This document shows, one piece after another, positions 54,793-62,424 of a stretch of 64,000 nt of DNA. The DNA is from DAOTXN01 sp034435435. GTDB taxonomy: Bacteria > Chloroflexota > Anaerolineae > S140-20. The translations under genes were made by a program, and so were the position numbers. Under the pieces are notes generated by a model. The model was not told the DNA's origin. It did not search any database and was given only the letters and a program-made list of their open reading frames with translations. The DNA lies in the NCBI GenBank assembly GCA_034435435.1, contig DAOTXN010000036.1, positions 12,224 to 76,223 of the forward strand. Direction: 5' to 3'. Each line of letters opens with the position of its first letter. Within the stretch, counting starts at the first letter, position 1.

Positions 54793-55707
54793 TTGCTTGA
54801 ATGCTTTAATCATAGCTTGCAGCCCCTCTTCTAACCCGACTTTCGCCCACCAACCCGTGAGCTGCGCCGTGCGCTCGGCGTGGGCCACTTGTTCCCACAC
54901 CAGGCCGGGACGATAGGGCAACGCGCCGATTTGCGGGCGGCCCCGACCGCCGGTGAGCGCGAAAATCCGCTCAACCACCTGGCGCACCGGCGTGGCGACG
55001 CCCGTGCCCAGGTCAAGGCTTTCCCCCTCGATGCCGTCCACCAACGCAAGGGTCAAGAAACCTGCGATACAGTCATCCACGTATATAAAGTCGCGCCGCT
55101 GCTCGCCGGGCGTGGCCGGAAAGTCCTGGTCGGCCAGCGCCGCCCGCACCGCCGATGGAATGAGCGCCCGCTCGTTTTGTCCTGGCCCGTACACGTTGAA
55201 GGGCCGGGCGACGACGACCGGCATTCCGTGCGCCCGGTAGGCCATCCGACAAAAGGCCCAGGCCGCCACCTTGGACGCGGCGTACACATTGCCGGGGTCC
55301 AGTTGACCGTTCGCCCCATATTCGTAACTGGTTCCCGTGACCACGATGCGCTGCACGCCGCCGGTCCGCCGGATTGCCCGCAGTAAGTTGAGCGTGCCTT
55401 GCACGTTGACCCGCAGCGCCGTCTCTTCGGCGATAAAGGGATCGTTCACGCCGACCGCGGCCAGGTGAAAGATGACCTGCGGCGCAACCGTCTCGACCAG
55501 GCGGCGCAATTGAGCATAGTTGCGCACGTCACCGTCGCGGTAATCCACGTTCGGGACGGGGGGAAAGGCAAGCCTTGCCCCTACAGCCTCTTCCAGGGCC
55601 ACGGTCACGTGCGCGCCCAGGTCGGCCAGCCGGCGCACCAGGCGGCGGCCCAAAAAGCCGGTCCCGCCCGTGACCAACACACGGCGATCTGTCCATTCGC
55701 TGCTCAA
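54772..55707 (-). CDS. NAD-dependent epimerase/dehydratase of the CDP-sugar cluster
   Basis: A 311-residue extended short-chain enzyme: VLVTGGTGFLGRRLVRRLAD, VTGTSYEYGANG, and the catalytic NVYAASKVAAWAF (Tyr/Lys). Position between rfbG and rfbH suggests a CDP-sugar reductase or epimerase giving abequose, paratose, tyvelose or ascarylose-like products; which one cannot be told. TTG at 55707 is chosen because GAGGG lies 7 bases upstream; a GTG at 55749 in the same frame would add 14 residues partly encoded by repeat. The last residues (KRET) are encoded by the heptamer array. Confidence 0.78.
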   Translation of the reverse strand: MSSEWTDRRVLVTGGTGFLGRRLVRRLADLGAHVTVALEEAVGARLAFPPVPNVDYRDGDVRNYAQLRRLVETVAPQVIFHLAAVGVNDPFIAEETALRVNVQGTLNLLRAIRRTGGVQRIVVTGTSYEYGANGQLDPGNVYAASKVAAWAFCRMAYRAHGMPVVVARPFNVYGPGQNERALIPSAVRAALADQDFPATPGEQRRDFIYVDDCIAGFLTLALVDGIEGESLDLGTGVATPVRQVVERIFALTGGRGRPQIGALPYRPGLVWEQVAHAERTAQLTGWWAKVGLEEGLQAMIKAFKQDVKRET

Positions 55708-55721
55708 GTGCGAACCCTCGT

Positions 55722-55768
55722 AAAACGCGAAACGTAAAGCGTGATTCACGTTTCACGATTCACGTTTT
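55722..55768. repeat. Inverted CGTGAATC/GATTCACG heptamer array
   Basis: ACGCGAAACGTAAAGCGTGA (55726-55745) faces TTCACGTTTCACGATTCACG (55745-55764). It lies between the epimerase gene and rfbG and encodes the end of RfbG (KRES). It is a close relative of the array at 54.74 kb. Confidence 0.8.
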
Positions 55769-56736
55769 AGGAATGCCCTGTACCACGCCAGCGTCTCCTG
55801 CAGCGCCTCTGGCAACGTGTGCGCCGGTTCCCAGCCTAGCAGTCGCCCGGCCTTGTCGCTGGACAGGTATTGGGCCTGGATCTCGTTGGACGCCTCGTTC
55901 AAGATGCGCGGTTCCAACTCGGGATGGTCCGAGATGGCAATGATGGCCCGGACGATGCCCAGCACGGTTTGGGGGGCGTCCATGCCGAAATTGAAAGCCT
56001 GGCCGTATAGCGCCGAGGCGTCCAACGCTTCGGCCAGGCGCAGGTAGCCGGTCACGGCATCGCGCACGTAGAGATAGTCGCGCATTGGGCTGCCGTCGGA
56101 GCGGATGATAGGCCGCTCGCCATACAGGACCGAGCGCATGGTGCCGGGGACCACCCGGTTCCAGTTCAAGTCGCCGCCGCCGTACAGGTTGGCGCAGCGG
56201 GTGATGGCGACCGGCAACTGATAGGTGATGGCGTAGGTATGGGCCAGGCGCTCCGCGCAGGCCTTGGACACGTCGTAGGGGTGACAGGCCAGCAGCGGCG
56301 CGTCTTCGGTGTAGGGCAGTTGGGCGTGGCTGCCGTAGGCCTTGTCGCTGGAGGCGACCAGCACCCGCTTGACCGTGTTCACCCGCCGGGCCGCCTCGAG
56401 CAGCAGCCACGTACCTTTGATGTTGGTCTCGAAGGTCGAGAGCGGGTTACGATTGGCAATGGTGACGATGGTCTGCGCGGCCAGGTGAAAGACCGTCTCG
56501 ATTTCGTATTCAGCCAACGTTCGCTCCAGCACATTATAGTCGGTCACGTCGCCGCGCACGATTTTGACCCGCTCGTAGGTCCCGGAAAGGACCAAGTGCG
56601 AGTGCGGCGCCCAGTCGCGCACCAGGCCGACCACGTCGGCGCCTTGCTCGACCAGCGCCTGCGTCAGCCAGGACCCCAGAATCCCCGTGCAACCGGTGAC
56701 CAGAACCGGTCTATGTCGCCAAAATTCGCTCGCCAC
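55753..56736 (-). CDS. rfbG: CDP-glucose 4,6-dehydratase
   Basis: A 327-residue short-chain dehydratase. VLVTGCTGILGSWLTQALV binds NAD. SSDKAYGSHAQLPYTEDAPL and HPYDVSKACAERLA carry the catalytic residues and are characteristic of the CDP-glucose rather than dTDP-glucose enzyme. It converts CDP-glucose to CDP-4-keto-6-deoxyglucose, the substrate of RfbH. It is about 30 residues shorter than the enteric protein. GTG start, 3 bases after the rfbF stop. C-terminal KRES is repeat-encoded. Confidence 0.9.
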   Translation of the reverse strand: MASEFWRHRPVLVTGCTGILGSWLTQALVEQGADVVGLVRDWAPHSHLVLSGTYERVKIVRGDVTDYNVLERTLAEYEIETVFHLAAQTIVTIANRNPLSTFETNIKGTWLLLEAARRVNTVKRVLVASSDKAYGSHAQLPYTEDAPLLACHPYDVSKACAERLAHTYAITYQLPVAITRCANLYGGGDLNWNRVVPGTMRSVLYGERPIIRSDGSPMRDYLYVRDAVTGYLRLAEALDASALYGQAFNFGMDAPQTVLGIVRAIIAISDHPELEPRILNEASNEIQAQYLSSDKAGRLLGWEPAHTLPEALQETLAWYRAFLKRES

Positions 56737-56739
56737 GTC

Positions 56740-57522
56740 TTACCACACCTTCCACGGTTGTTCGCGTCGCCACAGATCGTCGAGCATCTCGGCCTCTTTG
56801 AACGTGTCCATCGAGCGCCAAAAGCCGGCGTGGCGGTACATCATCAATTGGCCGTCCTGAGCCAGGCGGGGCAGCGCGTCTTTTTCCAGGTCGGTCTCAT
56901 CGTTTTCCAAATAATCGAACACGCCGCGATTAAAAACCATAAACCCGCCGTTGATCCAGTATTCGAGCAGCGGCTTTTCTTCGAATCCACTGACCCGTCC
57001 GGCGGAGTCGGCCTGGACGATGCCATACTGCCAGCGCGCCCGCACGCCGGTCAGTGTCGCCAGCCGGCCGTGGGCGCGGTGAAAAGTCACCAGCGCGTCA
57101 ATATCAACGTCGCCGACGCCGTCGCCGTAGGTCACGAAAAAAGAATCCGCCTGGATGTAATGAGCCACGCGCCGAATGCGTCCGCCTTTGTTGGTCAGCA
57201 GGCCGGTGTCGGCCAGGGTCACGCGCCAGTTTTCGTCGCGCTGGGTTTGGTGATATTCGATGGCGCTCGAGTTCCCCAGTTGCAGCGTAAAATCGCGGCC
57301 CATCGGTTCGTATTCGAGAAAATAGCGTTTGAGGGCGTCGGCCTGATAGCCCAAGGTGAGAATGAAATGCGTGTGCCCAAAGGCGGCAAAAATCCGCATC
57401 ACGTGCCACAGAATGGGCCGCCCGCCGACTTCGACCAATTCCTTTTTGGTGAGCGTGTCGCCGCGCATGCGCGTGCCCTGCCCGCCGACCAGAATCACAA
57501 CAGGGAGATTTTCTTTACTCAC
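56740..57522 (-). CDS. rfbF: Glucose-1-phosphate cytidylyltransferase
   Basis: A 260-residue nucleotidyltransferase that couples CTP and glucose-1-phosphate to CDP-glucose. VVILVGGQGTRMRGDTLTKK is the nucleotide-binding signature; FVTYGDGVGDVDI the metal site; GFMVFNRGVFDYL and FWRSMDTFKEAEML are typical of RfbF. GTG at 57522 overlaps the mtnA stop by 8 bases. A longer in-frame opening to 57585 lies inside mtnA and is not used. First step of the CDP-3,6-dideoxyhexose route. Confidence 0.93.
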   Translation of the reverse strand: MSKENLPVVILVGGQGTRMRGDTLTKKELVEVGGRPILWHVMRIFAAFGHTHFILTLGYQADALKRYFLEYEPMGRDFTLQLGNSSAIEYHQTQRDENWRVTLADTGLLTNKGGRIRRVAHYIQADSFFVTYGDGVGDVDIDALVTFHRAHGRLATLTGVRARWQYGIVQADSAGRVSGFEEKPLLEYWINGGFMVFNRGVFDYLENDETDLEKDALPRLAQDGQLMMYRHAGFWRSMDTFKEAEMLDDLWRREQPWKVW

Positions 57523-58561
57523 CGGATACCATCCGTCGCAGACTGAGCGTGAAGGGTGGGTACGCGATGCCGTTTTCCGTAACAATGCCGGTGACGTAGC
57601 GGTGGGGGGTCACGTCGAAGGCGGGATTAGCCACGCGGGCGCCCGCCGGGGCGATGGGCTGGCCGTCGGCCCCGCGCAGGCCGGTCACTTCGCTGGCGTC
57701 GCGCTCTTCGATGGGAATGTCGTCGCCGCTGGGCAGCGACAGGTCAATCGTCGAAGTAGGTACGACCGGATAAAAGGGGATGCCGTTGGCCTGGGCGACC
57801 ACGCCCAGCTTGTAGGTGCCGATCTTGTTGGCTACGTCGCCGTTGGCGGCGGTGCGGTCCGAGCCGACCAGCACCATGTCCACCTGGCCGGTGCGCATGA
57901 AATGCCCGGCGGCGTTGTCAGCGATGAGCGTGTACGGGATGCCCAGTTGCTCCAATTCCCACGCCGTCAGGCGCGCGCCCTGTAAGCGCGGGCGAGTCTC
58001 GTCCACCCACACGTGGATGCGCTTGCCTTGCTCGTGGGCGGTGCGGACGACCCCCAGCGCCGTGCCGTAATCTACCGCCGCCAGCGCGCCGGTGTTGCAG
58101 TGGTGCAGGATGTTGTCGCCGTCTTGTATCAGCGCCGCGCCGTGCCGGCCCATGCGCTGGTTGATCTCCACGTCCTCGTCGGCGATGCGTTGGGCCTCGG
58201 CGATCAGCGCCCGGCGCACGTCGTCGGCGTAGGTCAGGGTTGGGTCGTCGGCCCGGCGCAGCATGCGCTCGATGGCCCAGAACAGGTTGACGGCGGTGGG
58301 GCGCGAGGCGCGCAGCAGCTCAGCGGCCACCTCCAGTTCCTGCAAAAGTATCTGCCGGTCGGCCGTTTTGCTCTGCGCCGCCGCCAGGGCCATTCCAAAG
58401 CCCGCCGCCGCGCCGATGGCCGGCGCGCCGCGAATGACCATCGTGCGGATGGCGCTGACCACGTCGCGGTAGTCGGTGTATTCGTTAACCACGAATTGCC
58501 CCGGCAGCAGGCGCTGGTCGATCATCTTGACCACACCGGCGTGCCACTCGATGGTGCGCAT
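57515..58561 (-). CDS. mtnA: Methylthioribose-1-phosphate isomerase
   Basis: A 348-residue enzyme of methionine salvage that isomerises 5-methylthioribose-1-phosphate to the ribulose form. The catalytic Cys is in LHHCNTGALA and the Asp in VGSDRTAANGD; VIRGAPAIGAAAG is the conserved N-terminal loop. It belongs to the eIF2B-like fold, and ribose-1,5-bisphosphate isomerase is the nearest alternative. The SAM-I riboswitch and terminator directly upstream fit a methionine-related role. It is the first gene of the ten-gene cluster. Confidence 0.95.
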   Translation of the reverse strand: MRTIEWHAGVVKMIDQRLLPGQFVVNEYTDYRDVVSAIRTMVIRGAPAIGAAAGFGMALAAAQSKTADRQILLQELEVAAELLRASRPTAVNLFWAIERMLRRADDPTLTYADDVRRALIAEAQRIADEDVEINQRMGRHGAALIQDGDNILHHCNTGALAAVDYGTALGVVRTAHEQGKRIHVWVDETRPRLQGARLTAWELEQLGIPYTLIADNAAGHFMRTGQVDMVLVGSDRTAANGDVANKIGTYKLGVVAQANGIPFYPVVPTSTIDLSLPSGDDIPIEERDASEVTGLRGADGQPIAPAGARVANPAFDVTPHRYVTGIVTENGIAYPPFTLSLRRMVSGE

Positions 58562-58580
58562 ACGCTTTCCTCGTCAACCC

Positions 58581-58610
58581 AAAAAAAACTCTCTCAAGAT
58601 GAGAGAGAGT
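58581..58610 (-). terminator. Attenuator terminator of the SAM-I riboswitch
   Basis: On the minus strand ACTCTCTC pairs with GAGAGAGT around a 7-base loop, followed directly by a run of U (plus-strand A at 58581-58587). The sequence CTCTCATCTT in and before the loop is complementary to AAGATGAGAG of the aptamer's 3' strand, so an antiterminator is available. Confidence 0.92.
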
Positions 58611-58621
58611 CGACCACTCTG

Positions 58622-58771
58622 CTCTCATCTTCCAGTCCCCGAACGAGACTGCCGGAATTGGCACCATGGTTGGAAATTGGGGATTGGTAGATTGGTGTGA
58701 CCAATTTACCAGTACTCAACCTGGTTGCCGGGGTTTCAACGGGCCGCTCCCTCCACCCCTCTGGATGAAAG
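58622..58771 (-). promoter_or_regulatory. SAM-I (S-box) riboswitch aptamer
   Basis: Read on the minus strand, the S-box core is plain: CAGAGGGGTGGAGGGA, then GGCCCGTTGAAACC, CGGCAACC, GGTGCCAATTCC and finally GATGAGAG, which closes P1 with CTTTCATC. Binding of SAM would free the terminator and switch off mtnA and the genes after it. The P3 region is enlarged by a heptamer-like hairpin GGTAAATTGGT/ACCAATCTACC (58686-58710) and further ATTGG units up to 58670. Confidence 0.95.
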
Positions 58772-58801
58772 CTATGTAAGCTCTTTTTTTTAACGGGCCA
58801 A

Positions 58802-58830
58802 ATGGTAACACAGGTGGAAGCTTTTGTCAA
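58802..58830 (-). promoter_or_regulatory. Promoter of the SAM-I riboswitch operon
   Basis: TTGACA (perfect) and TACCAT with a 17-base spacer on the minus strand put the start near 58795, about 25 bases before the aptamer. The -35 box lies 3 bases from the stop codon of the upstream peptidase-like gene. Confidence 0.8.
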
Positions 58831-58832
58831 CT

Positions 58833-60656
58833 TTAGTCCATCAGCCACCACGTGTCCGCCTGGCGGCTCAAGACCAATTCTACGGTATCGGACGAAGCGC
58901 CCCTGGCCGCCAGGACGCGGGCCATGCCATCGCCCAGGCTAATTTGCTGGGCCTGATAGCCGGCCCGGGCGACGGCGCGCACGAGCGCCGCATATTCGGC
59001 GGACAGCGAGCTGGCGCTCAGGTCGCCGCCGGCGTCGAGCACGGCATTGATGGCGGCCAACAGTCGTTCGGCTTGATGATAATCTCCGGCGTCAATAGCC
59101 TGGTCGGCCGAGACGAACATGGTCTCCAGCGTTACATTGACCGGCGCGGTAGGATGCCGCATAAAATCGGCGGTGATGCCGCGTTCTTTTGCCGTTTCCA
59201 GCGCCGGCAGCCAGGCCTGCAAGAAATAGGCCGAGGGATCCCAGGCGCGCTGGTAGCGGCGCAACGTGTCGTAATAGTCAATGGTGAGCCTCAAGTCGGC
59301 CACCTGATCGGGCGGCGGGGCCAACGCCTGCAGCGTCGCCAGCCAGTCGGCCTCGGCCTGTTCCAGCGTCAGGCCGAAGTGCTTTTGCAGCGTGGCGTCC
59401 ATCATGGCCCCCTGGCCTGCGTCGCTCTGTTCGACGTCGCCGTAAAAAATCTTAAACGCATCCCAGCCAAAGCGATCGACCAGGTATTGCACAAAAGCGC
59501 CGGCCTCCAGATAGCCGATTTCATGCTGCGCCGGGTAGAAATCGTCGGCCAGATCGGGCAGGGGGATGTAAAGATCGAGGGACAGCAGCGCCGCCGCGCG
59601 CGCGAGGAGCGGCTCTTCCCGGAAATGCCCCCCGGAGACATAGACAGCCAGCCCTTCGCCGAGCAGCGTGGGGCGGACGTCGGCGAAACGCTGGTCGAGC
59701 ACGTGGGTCGCCTCGTGGCGGAAAACGAGGGGCAGCGCGCCGCCAGGGTAAAAGCGGTCCAGGTAGGACAGAATCAGCGCGCCGCTGGCAAAGCCGCCGT
59801 GACCCAACACGCGGTTGATGAGGTATACGTCCAGCTTGACTTGCGTGGTATCCTCGCCGAGCCGAGCGCCGGCATAAGCGACCGAGGCATCGGCCACGGC
59901 CAGCAGCGTTTCGATGTCACGCTCGGCGGCGCTGCCGGTGATATAGTGGAACGTGCAACACGCGCTGGAACGGGTTTCCCAAGCGGCCGCGGCCCACTGG
60001 GCCGGAAGTTCGGCGCGTGGAAGCAGCTCAAGCGTGCGCGTGACGACGTTGTTATGCGGGTTTTCGTCGCCGATTTGGATTTCGTCGTCGGGGTCGAGCA
60101 CGACGGTGAGCGGCTGCGGGCCGGTCAATCCCGTGGTGTCCCAGGCCCATTCCAGCCAGGCCTCGCCCTGGGGTTGGCCGTAAAAGAGGACGCGCTCCTC
60201 CGTCAATAATTGGCCGTTTTCGGGTTGGCCCAGCCAGATTTCCAGGTCCACGTCGGGCGCGGCGGCCTCGCCCCAAGCGTAGCCATGATGGGCAAAAACT
60301 TGAAAGCTGATCAGGTCGCCGCTGTAATAGGCGTCGCCGTCGGGATGGATGCGCAGATCGGCGGCGTCAAGCCGCAGGTCGGTGGCTGGTTCGCGCTGTG
60401 CGCGGATTGGCGTGACAGTAGGAGGCAGGAATGTGGCGGTGGGCGTCTCGGTCGGTGTCGCAGTCGGCGGGACGGGGGTTTGCGTCGCTGGCGCGATAGT
60501 CGGCGGGATGGCGATGGGGGTGAGGGTTGCTGCGGGGGAGGGTATTGACCGTGTAGCTGTTGGTGCAACCGGCGGCGTAGTCGGTGTGGCGTGGGATGCG
60601 CCACACGCGACCAGCAGAAGCATCAAGACGAGGGACAACGTCAACCGGCCTTTCAC
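58833..60656 (-). CDS. Exported lipoprotein with gluzincin-type (peptidase MA-like) domain
   Basis: A 607-residue lipoprotein with lipobox LVAC (Cys18), a Thr/Pro/Ala spacer to about 75, a beta-rich CARDB-like region (80-190: DVDLEIWLGQPENG and NPHNNVVTRTLEL), and a metallopeptidase domain. FRHEATHVLDQRF contains HEATH (HExxH) and LLGEGLAVYVSGG supplies the third ligand Glu, as in peptidase-MA-like gluzincins. The C-terminal 200 residues are helical. GTG at 60656 follows a TATACT box by 7 bases, so the transcript may be leaderless. Substrate unknown. Confidence 0.85.
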   Translation of the reverse strand: MKGRLTLSLVLMLLLVACGASHATPTTPPVAPTATRSIPSPAATLTPIAIPPTIAPATQTPVPPTATPTETPTATFLPPTVTPIRAQREPATDLRLDAADLRIHPDGDAYYSGDLISFQVFAHHGYAWGEAAAPDVDLEIWLGQPENGQLLTEERVLFYGQPQGEAWLEWAWDTTGLTGPQPLTVVLDPDDEIQIGDENPHNNVVTRTLELLPRAELPAQWAAAAWETRSSACCTFHYITGSAAERDIETLLAVADASVAYAGARLGEDTTQVKLDVYLINRVLGHGGFASGALILSYLDRFYPGGALPLVFRHEATHVLDQRFADVRPTLLGEGLAVYVSGGHFREEPLLARAAALLSLDLYIPLPDLADDFYPAQHEIGYLEAGAFVQYLVDRFGWDAFKIFYGDVEQSDAGQGAMMDATLQKHFGLTLEQAEADWLATLQALAPPPDQVADLRLTIDYYDTLRRYQRAWDPSAYFLQAWLPALETAKERGITADFMRHPTAPVNVTLETMFVSADQAIDAGDYHQAERLLAAINAVLDAGGDLSASSLSAEYAALVRAVARAGYQAQQISLGDGMARVLAARGASSDTVELVLSRQADTWWLMD

Positions 60657-60663
60657 GCTGCGC

Positions 60664-60692
60664 AGTATAACATACTCGGCGGTCAGCGTCCA
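60664..60692 (-). promoter_or_regulatory. Promoter abutting the peptidase-like gene start
   Basis: TGGACG and TATACT with a 17-base spacer on the minus strand; the -10 box ends 7 bases before the GTG, leaving no room for a ribosome-binding site. Confidence 0.55.
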
Positions 60693-60717
60693 CAGATTAG
60701 CCCTGCGGCCGCGTGGC

Positions 60718-60745
60718 TTGTGCCAGGAACCGATTGGAGTATAAT
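60718..60745 (+). promoter_or_regulatory. Promoter abutting the glycosidase gene start
   Basis: TTGTGC and a perfect TATAAT with a 16-base spacer; the -10 box ends 8 bases before the ATG at 60754, so transcript and translation starts nearly coincide. Confidence 0.6.
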
Positions 60746-60753
60746 CCGCAGCG

Positions 60754-62385
60754 ATGCGTTCAAGAATCCTCTGGCTCATTTTGGTAGCGGTTGTCGTTAC
60801 CGGGGTCGGCTGGCTGGCCCGCGACGCCCTGCGCGACCGGTTGTTCGACCTGACTGGCGAGCGCGACCTGTTGCCCCAGGTGCGCGGATTTTTCCAATAC
60901 CTCTCCAACCTCACCCGACCCGCTCCCCAGACCGACGATTTTGCCGTCGTGGCCCACGCTGGCGTGAACCCTTTTGGCGTGAACACGTTTCTGCAGCTAG
61001 AGGTCGAGCCGGCCAAACGCGAGCGGCAGATGCAAATGCTGCGCGAGGCCGGTTTTCGCTGGATGCGCCAAGAGTTCCCATGGGAAGACATCGAGATTCA
61101 CGCCAAAGGGGATTTTGAAGACCGGCGCAACGACCCATACCGCTCGGCGTGGGAAAAATACGATCACATCGTGGACCTGGCCGAAAAATACGATGTGCAG
61201 ATCATCGCCCGATTGAGCAACCCGCCCGCCTGGAGCCGCGTTGCCGGGGACGCCAGCGGTACCCGCGCCCCGCCCGACGACCTGCGCGACTATGGCGATT
61301 TTGTCGAGGCGGTCGTGCGGCGCTACCAGGGCCGCGTTCGCTATTACCAACTGTGGAACGAGCCCAACATCTATCCCGAATGGGGCGAACAGCCGGTAGA
61401 CCCGGTCGGCTACACGGCTTTGCTGTGCGAGGGTTATCGCCGCGCCAAAGCGGTAGACTCCGATGTGGTGATCCTCAGCGGCGCGCTGGCCCCGACCATC
61501 GAGTTGAGCGGGCGTGACTTGAACGATTTTGTTTTTTTGCAGCGCATGTACGACGCCGGCGCAGGCGCGTGTTTCGACGTGATGTCGGTGCAGGGTTACA
61601 GCCTGTGGTCGGCCCCCACCGACCAGCGCATGCGCCCGCTGGTGGTGAACTATGGGCGCGTCGAATACATCCGCGATATTATGGTAAAAAACGGCGACGC
61701 CCACAAGCCGATCTGGATCAGCGAGATGAACAGCAACGCCGCGCCGACCGGCCCGGCCGGGGAAGGCATCATCGGCTGGGGCGCCTACGGCCAGGTGACG
61801 CTGGAACAACAGGCCGAATGGGCCGTGCTGGCCTATCAACGGGCGCAGCAAGAGTGGCCCTACGTGGGGGTGGTCAACTTTTGGTTCTTCAAGCCCGCCA
61901 GCGACGCCGATGCCAACCAGGCCTATTACTATTTTCGCATGCTCGAACCCGACTTTACCCCCCTGCCGGTGTACGATGCGGTCAAGGATTATGCCAACCG
62001 GCCTCCGCGCATGTATCCTGGCGCACACCAGGAGGATCACTGGGCCGTGACGTGGCAGGGCGAATGGCAGGAGGTGGCTGACGACGCGGCGATGCTGGGG
62101 CGCTATCGCGTCGCCAAGGACAACGCTGCTGCCCGCGTATGCGTCAGCGGGGGCCAGCTAAAGATCGTGCGCGCGCCAGGGACAGACGAGCAGGCTCGCA
62201 TCACCGTCGAGAGGGAACAAGATAGCTGTATGACGCTGCATGCCGCGCCGGGGGCCGCCATTGACGGCTTTGTGGTGCGGCGTGAACCCAATCGGCTGAT
62301 GCAGTGGGCGTTGGTTGCGCTGGTGGGGAGTGTCGCCGCCGCGCGCGGGTGGAGGCTGTGGCGTCAGCGGATGGGCAGTGAATAA
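60754..62385 (+). CDS. Membrane-anchored glycoside hydrolase, clan GH-A (GH39-like)
   Basis: A 543-residue protein with an N-terminal membrane segment (5-22), a (beta/alpha)8 glycosidase domain from about 65 to 430, and a second hydrophobic segment near residue 515 (LMQWALVALVGSVAAA) followed by a basic tail. The acid/base Glu is in YYQLWNEPNIYPEW and the nucleophile Glu in IWISEMNSN, the spacing expected for retaining clan GH-A enzymes. It would cleave an extracellular glycan while anchored at both ends. It is divergent from the peptidase-like lipoprotein gene. Family number is uncertain. Confidence 0.85.
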   Translation: MRSRILWLILVAVVVTGVGWLARDALRDRLFDLTGERDLLPQVRGFFQYLSNLTRPAPQTDDFAVVAHAGVNPFGVNTFLQLEVEPAKRERQMQMLREAGFRWMRQEFPWEDIEIHAKGDFEDRRNDPYRSAWEKYDHIVDLAEKYDVQIIARLSNPPAWSRVAGDASGTRAPPDDLRDYGDFVEAVVRRYQGRVRYYQLWNEPNIYPEWGEQPVDPVGYTALLCEGYRRAKAVDSDVVILSGALAPTIELSGRDLNDFVFLQRMYDAGAGACFDVMSVQGYSLWSAPTDQRMRPLVVNYGRVEYIRDIMVKNGDAHKPIWISEMNSNAAPTGPAGEGIIGWGAYGQVTLEQQAEWAVLAYQRAQQEWPYVGVVNFWFFKPASDADANQAYYYFRMLEPDFTPLPVYDAVKDYANRPPRMYPGAHQEDHWAVTWQGEWQEVADDAAMLGRYRVAKDNAAARVCVSGGQLKIVRAPGTDEQARITVEREQDSCMTLHAAPGAAIDGFVVRREPNRLMQWALVALVGSVAAARGWRLWRQRMGSE

Positions 62386-62388
62386 ACG

Positions 62389-62424
62389 GAGGCTCCATCC
62401 GTTCATCCGTTCTACCATCCGTTG
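62389..62424. repeat. CATCCGTT tandem repeat between convergent genes
   Basis: ATCCGTTC ATCCGTTC TACC ATCCGTTG, preceded by a partial inverted unit AACGGAGG, fills the 26-base gap between the glycosidase and fabF ends and covers the last four codons of fabF. Confidence 0.65.

Noticed and set aside
58833..61091. Extension of the peptidase-like gene upstream to 61091
   Set aside because: It would run through the divergent promoters and into the glycosidase gene; the lipoprotein signal begins at 60656.
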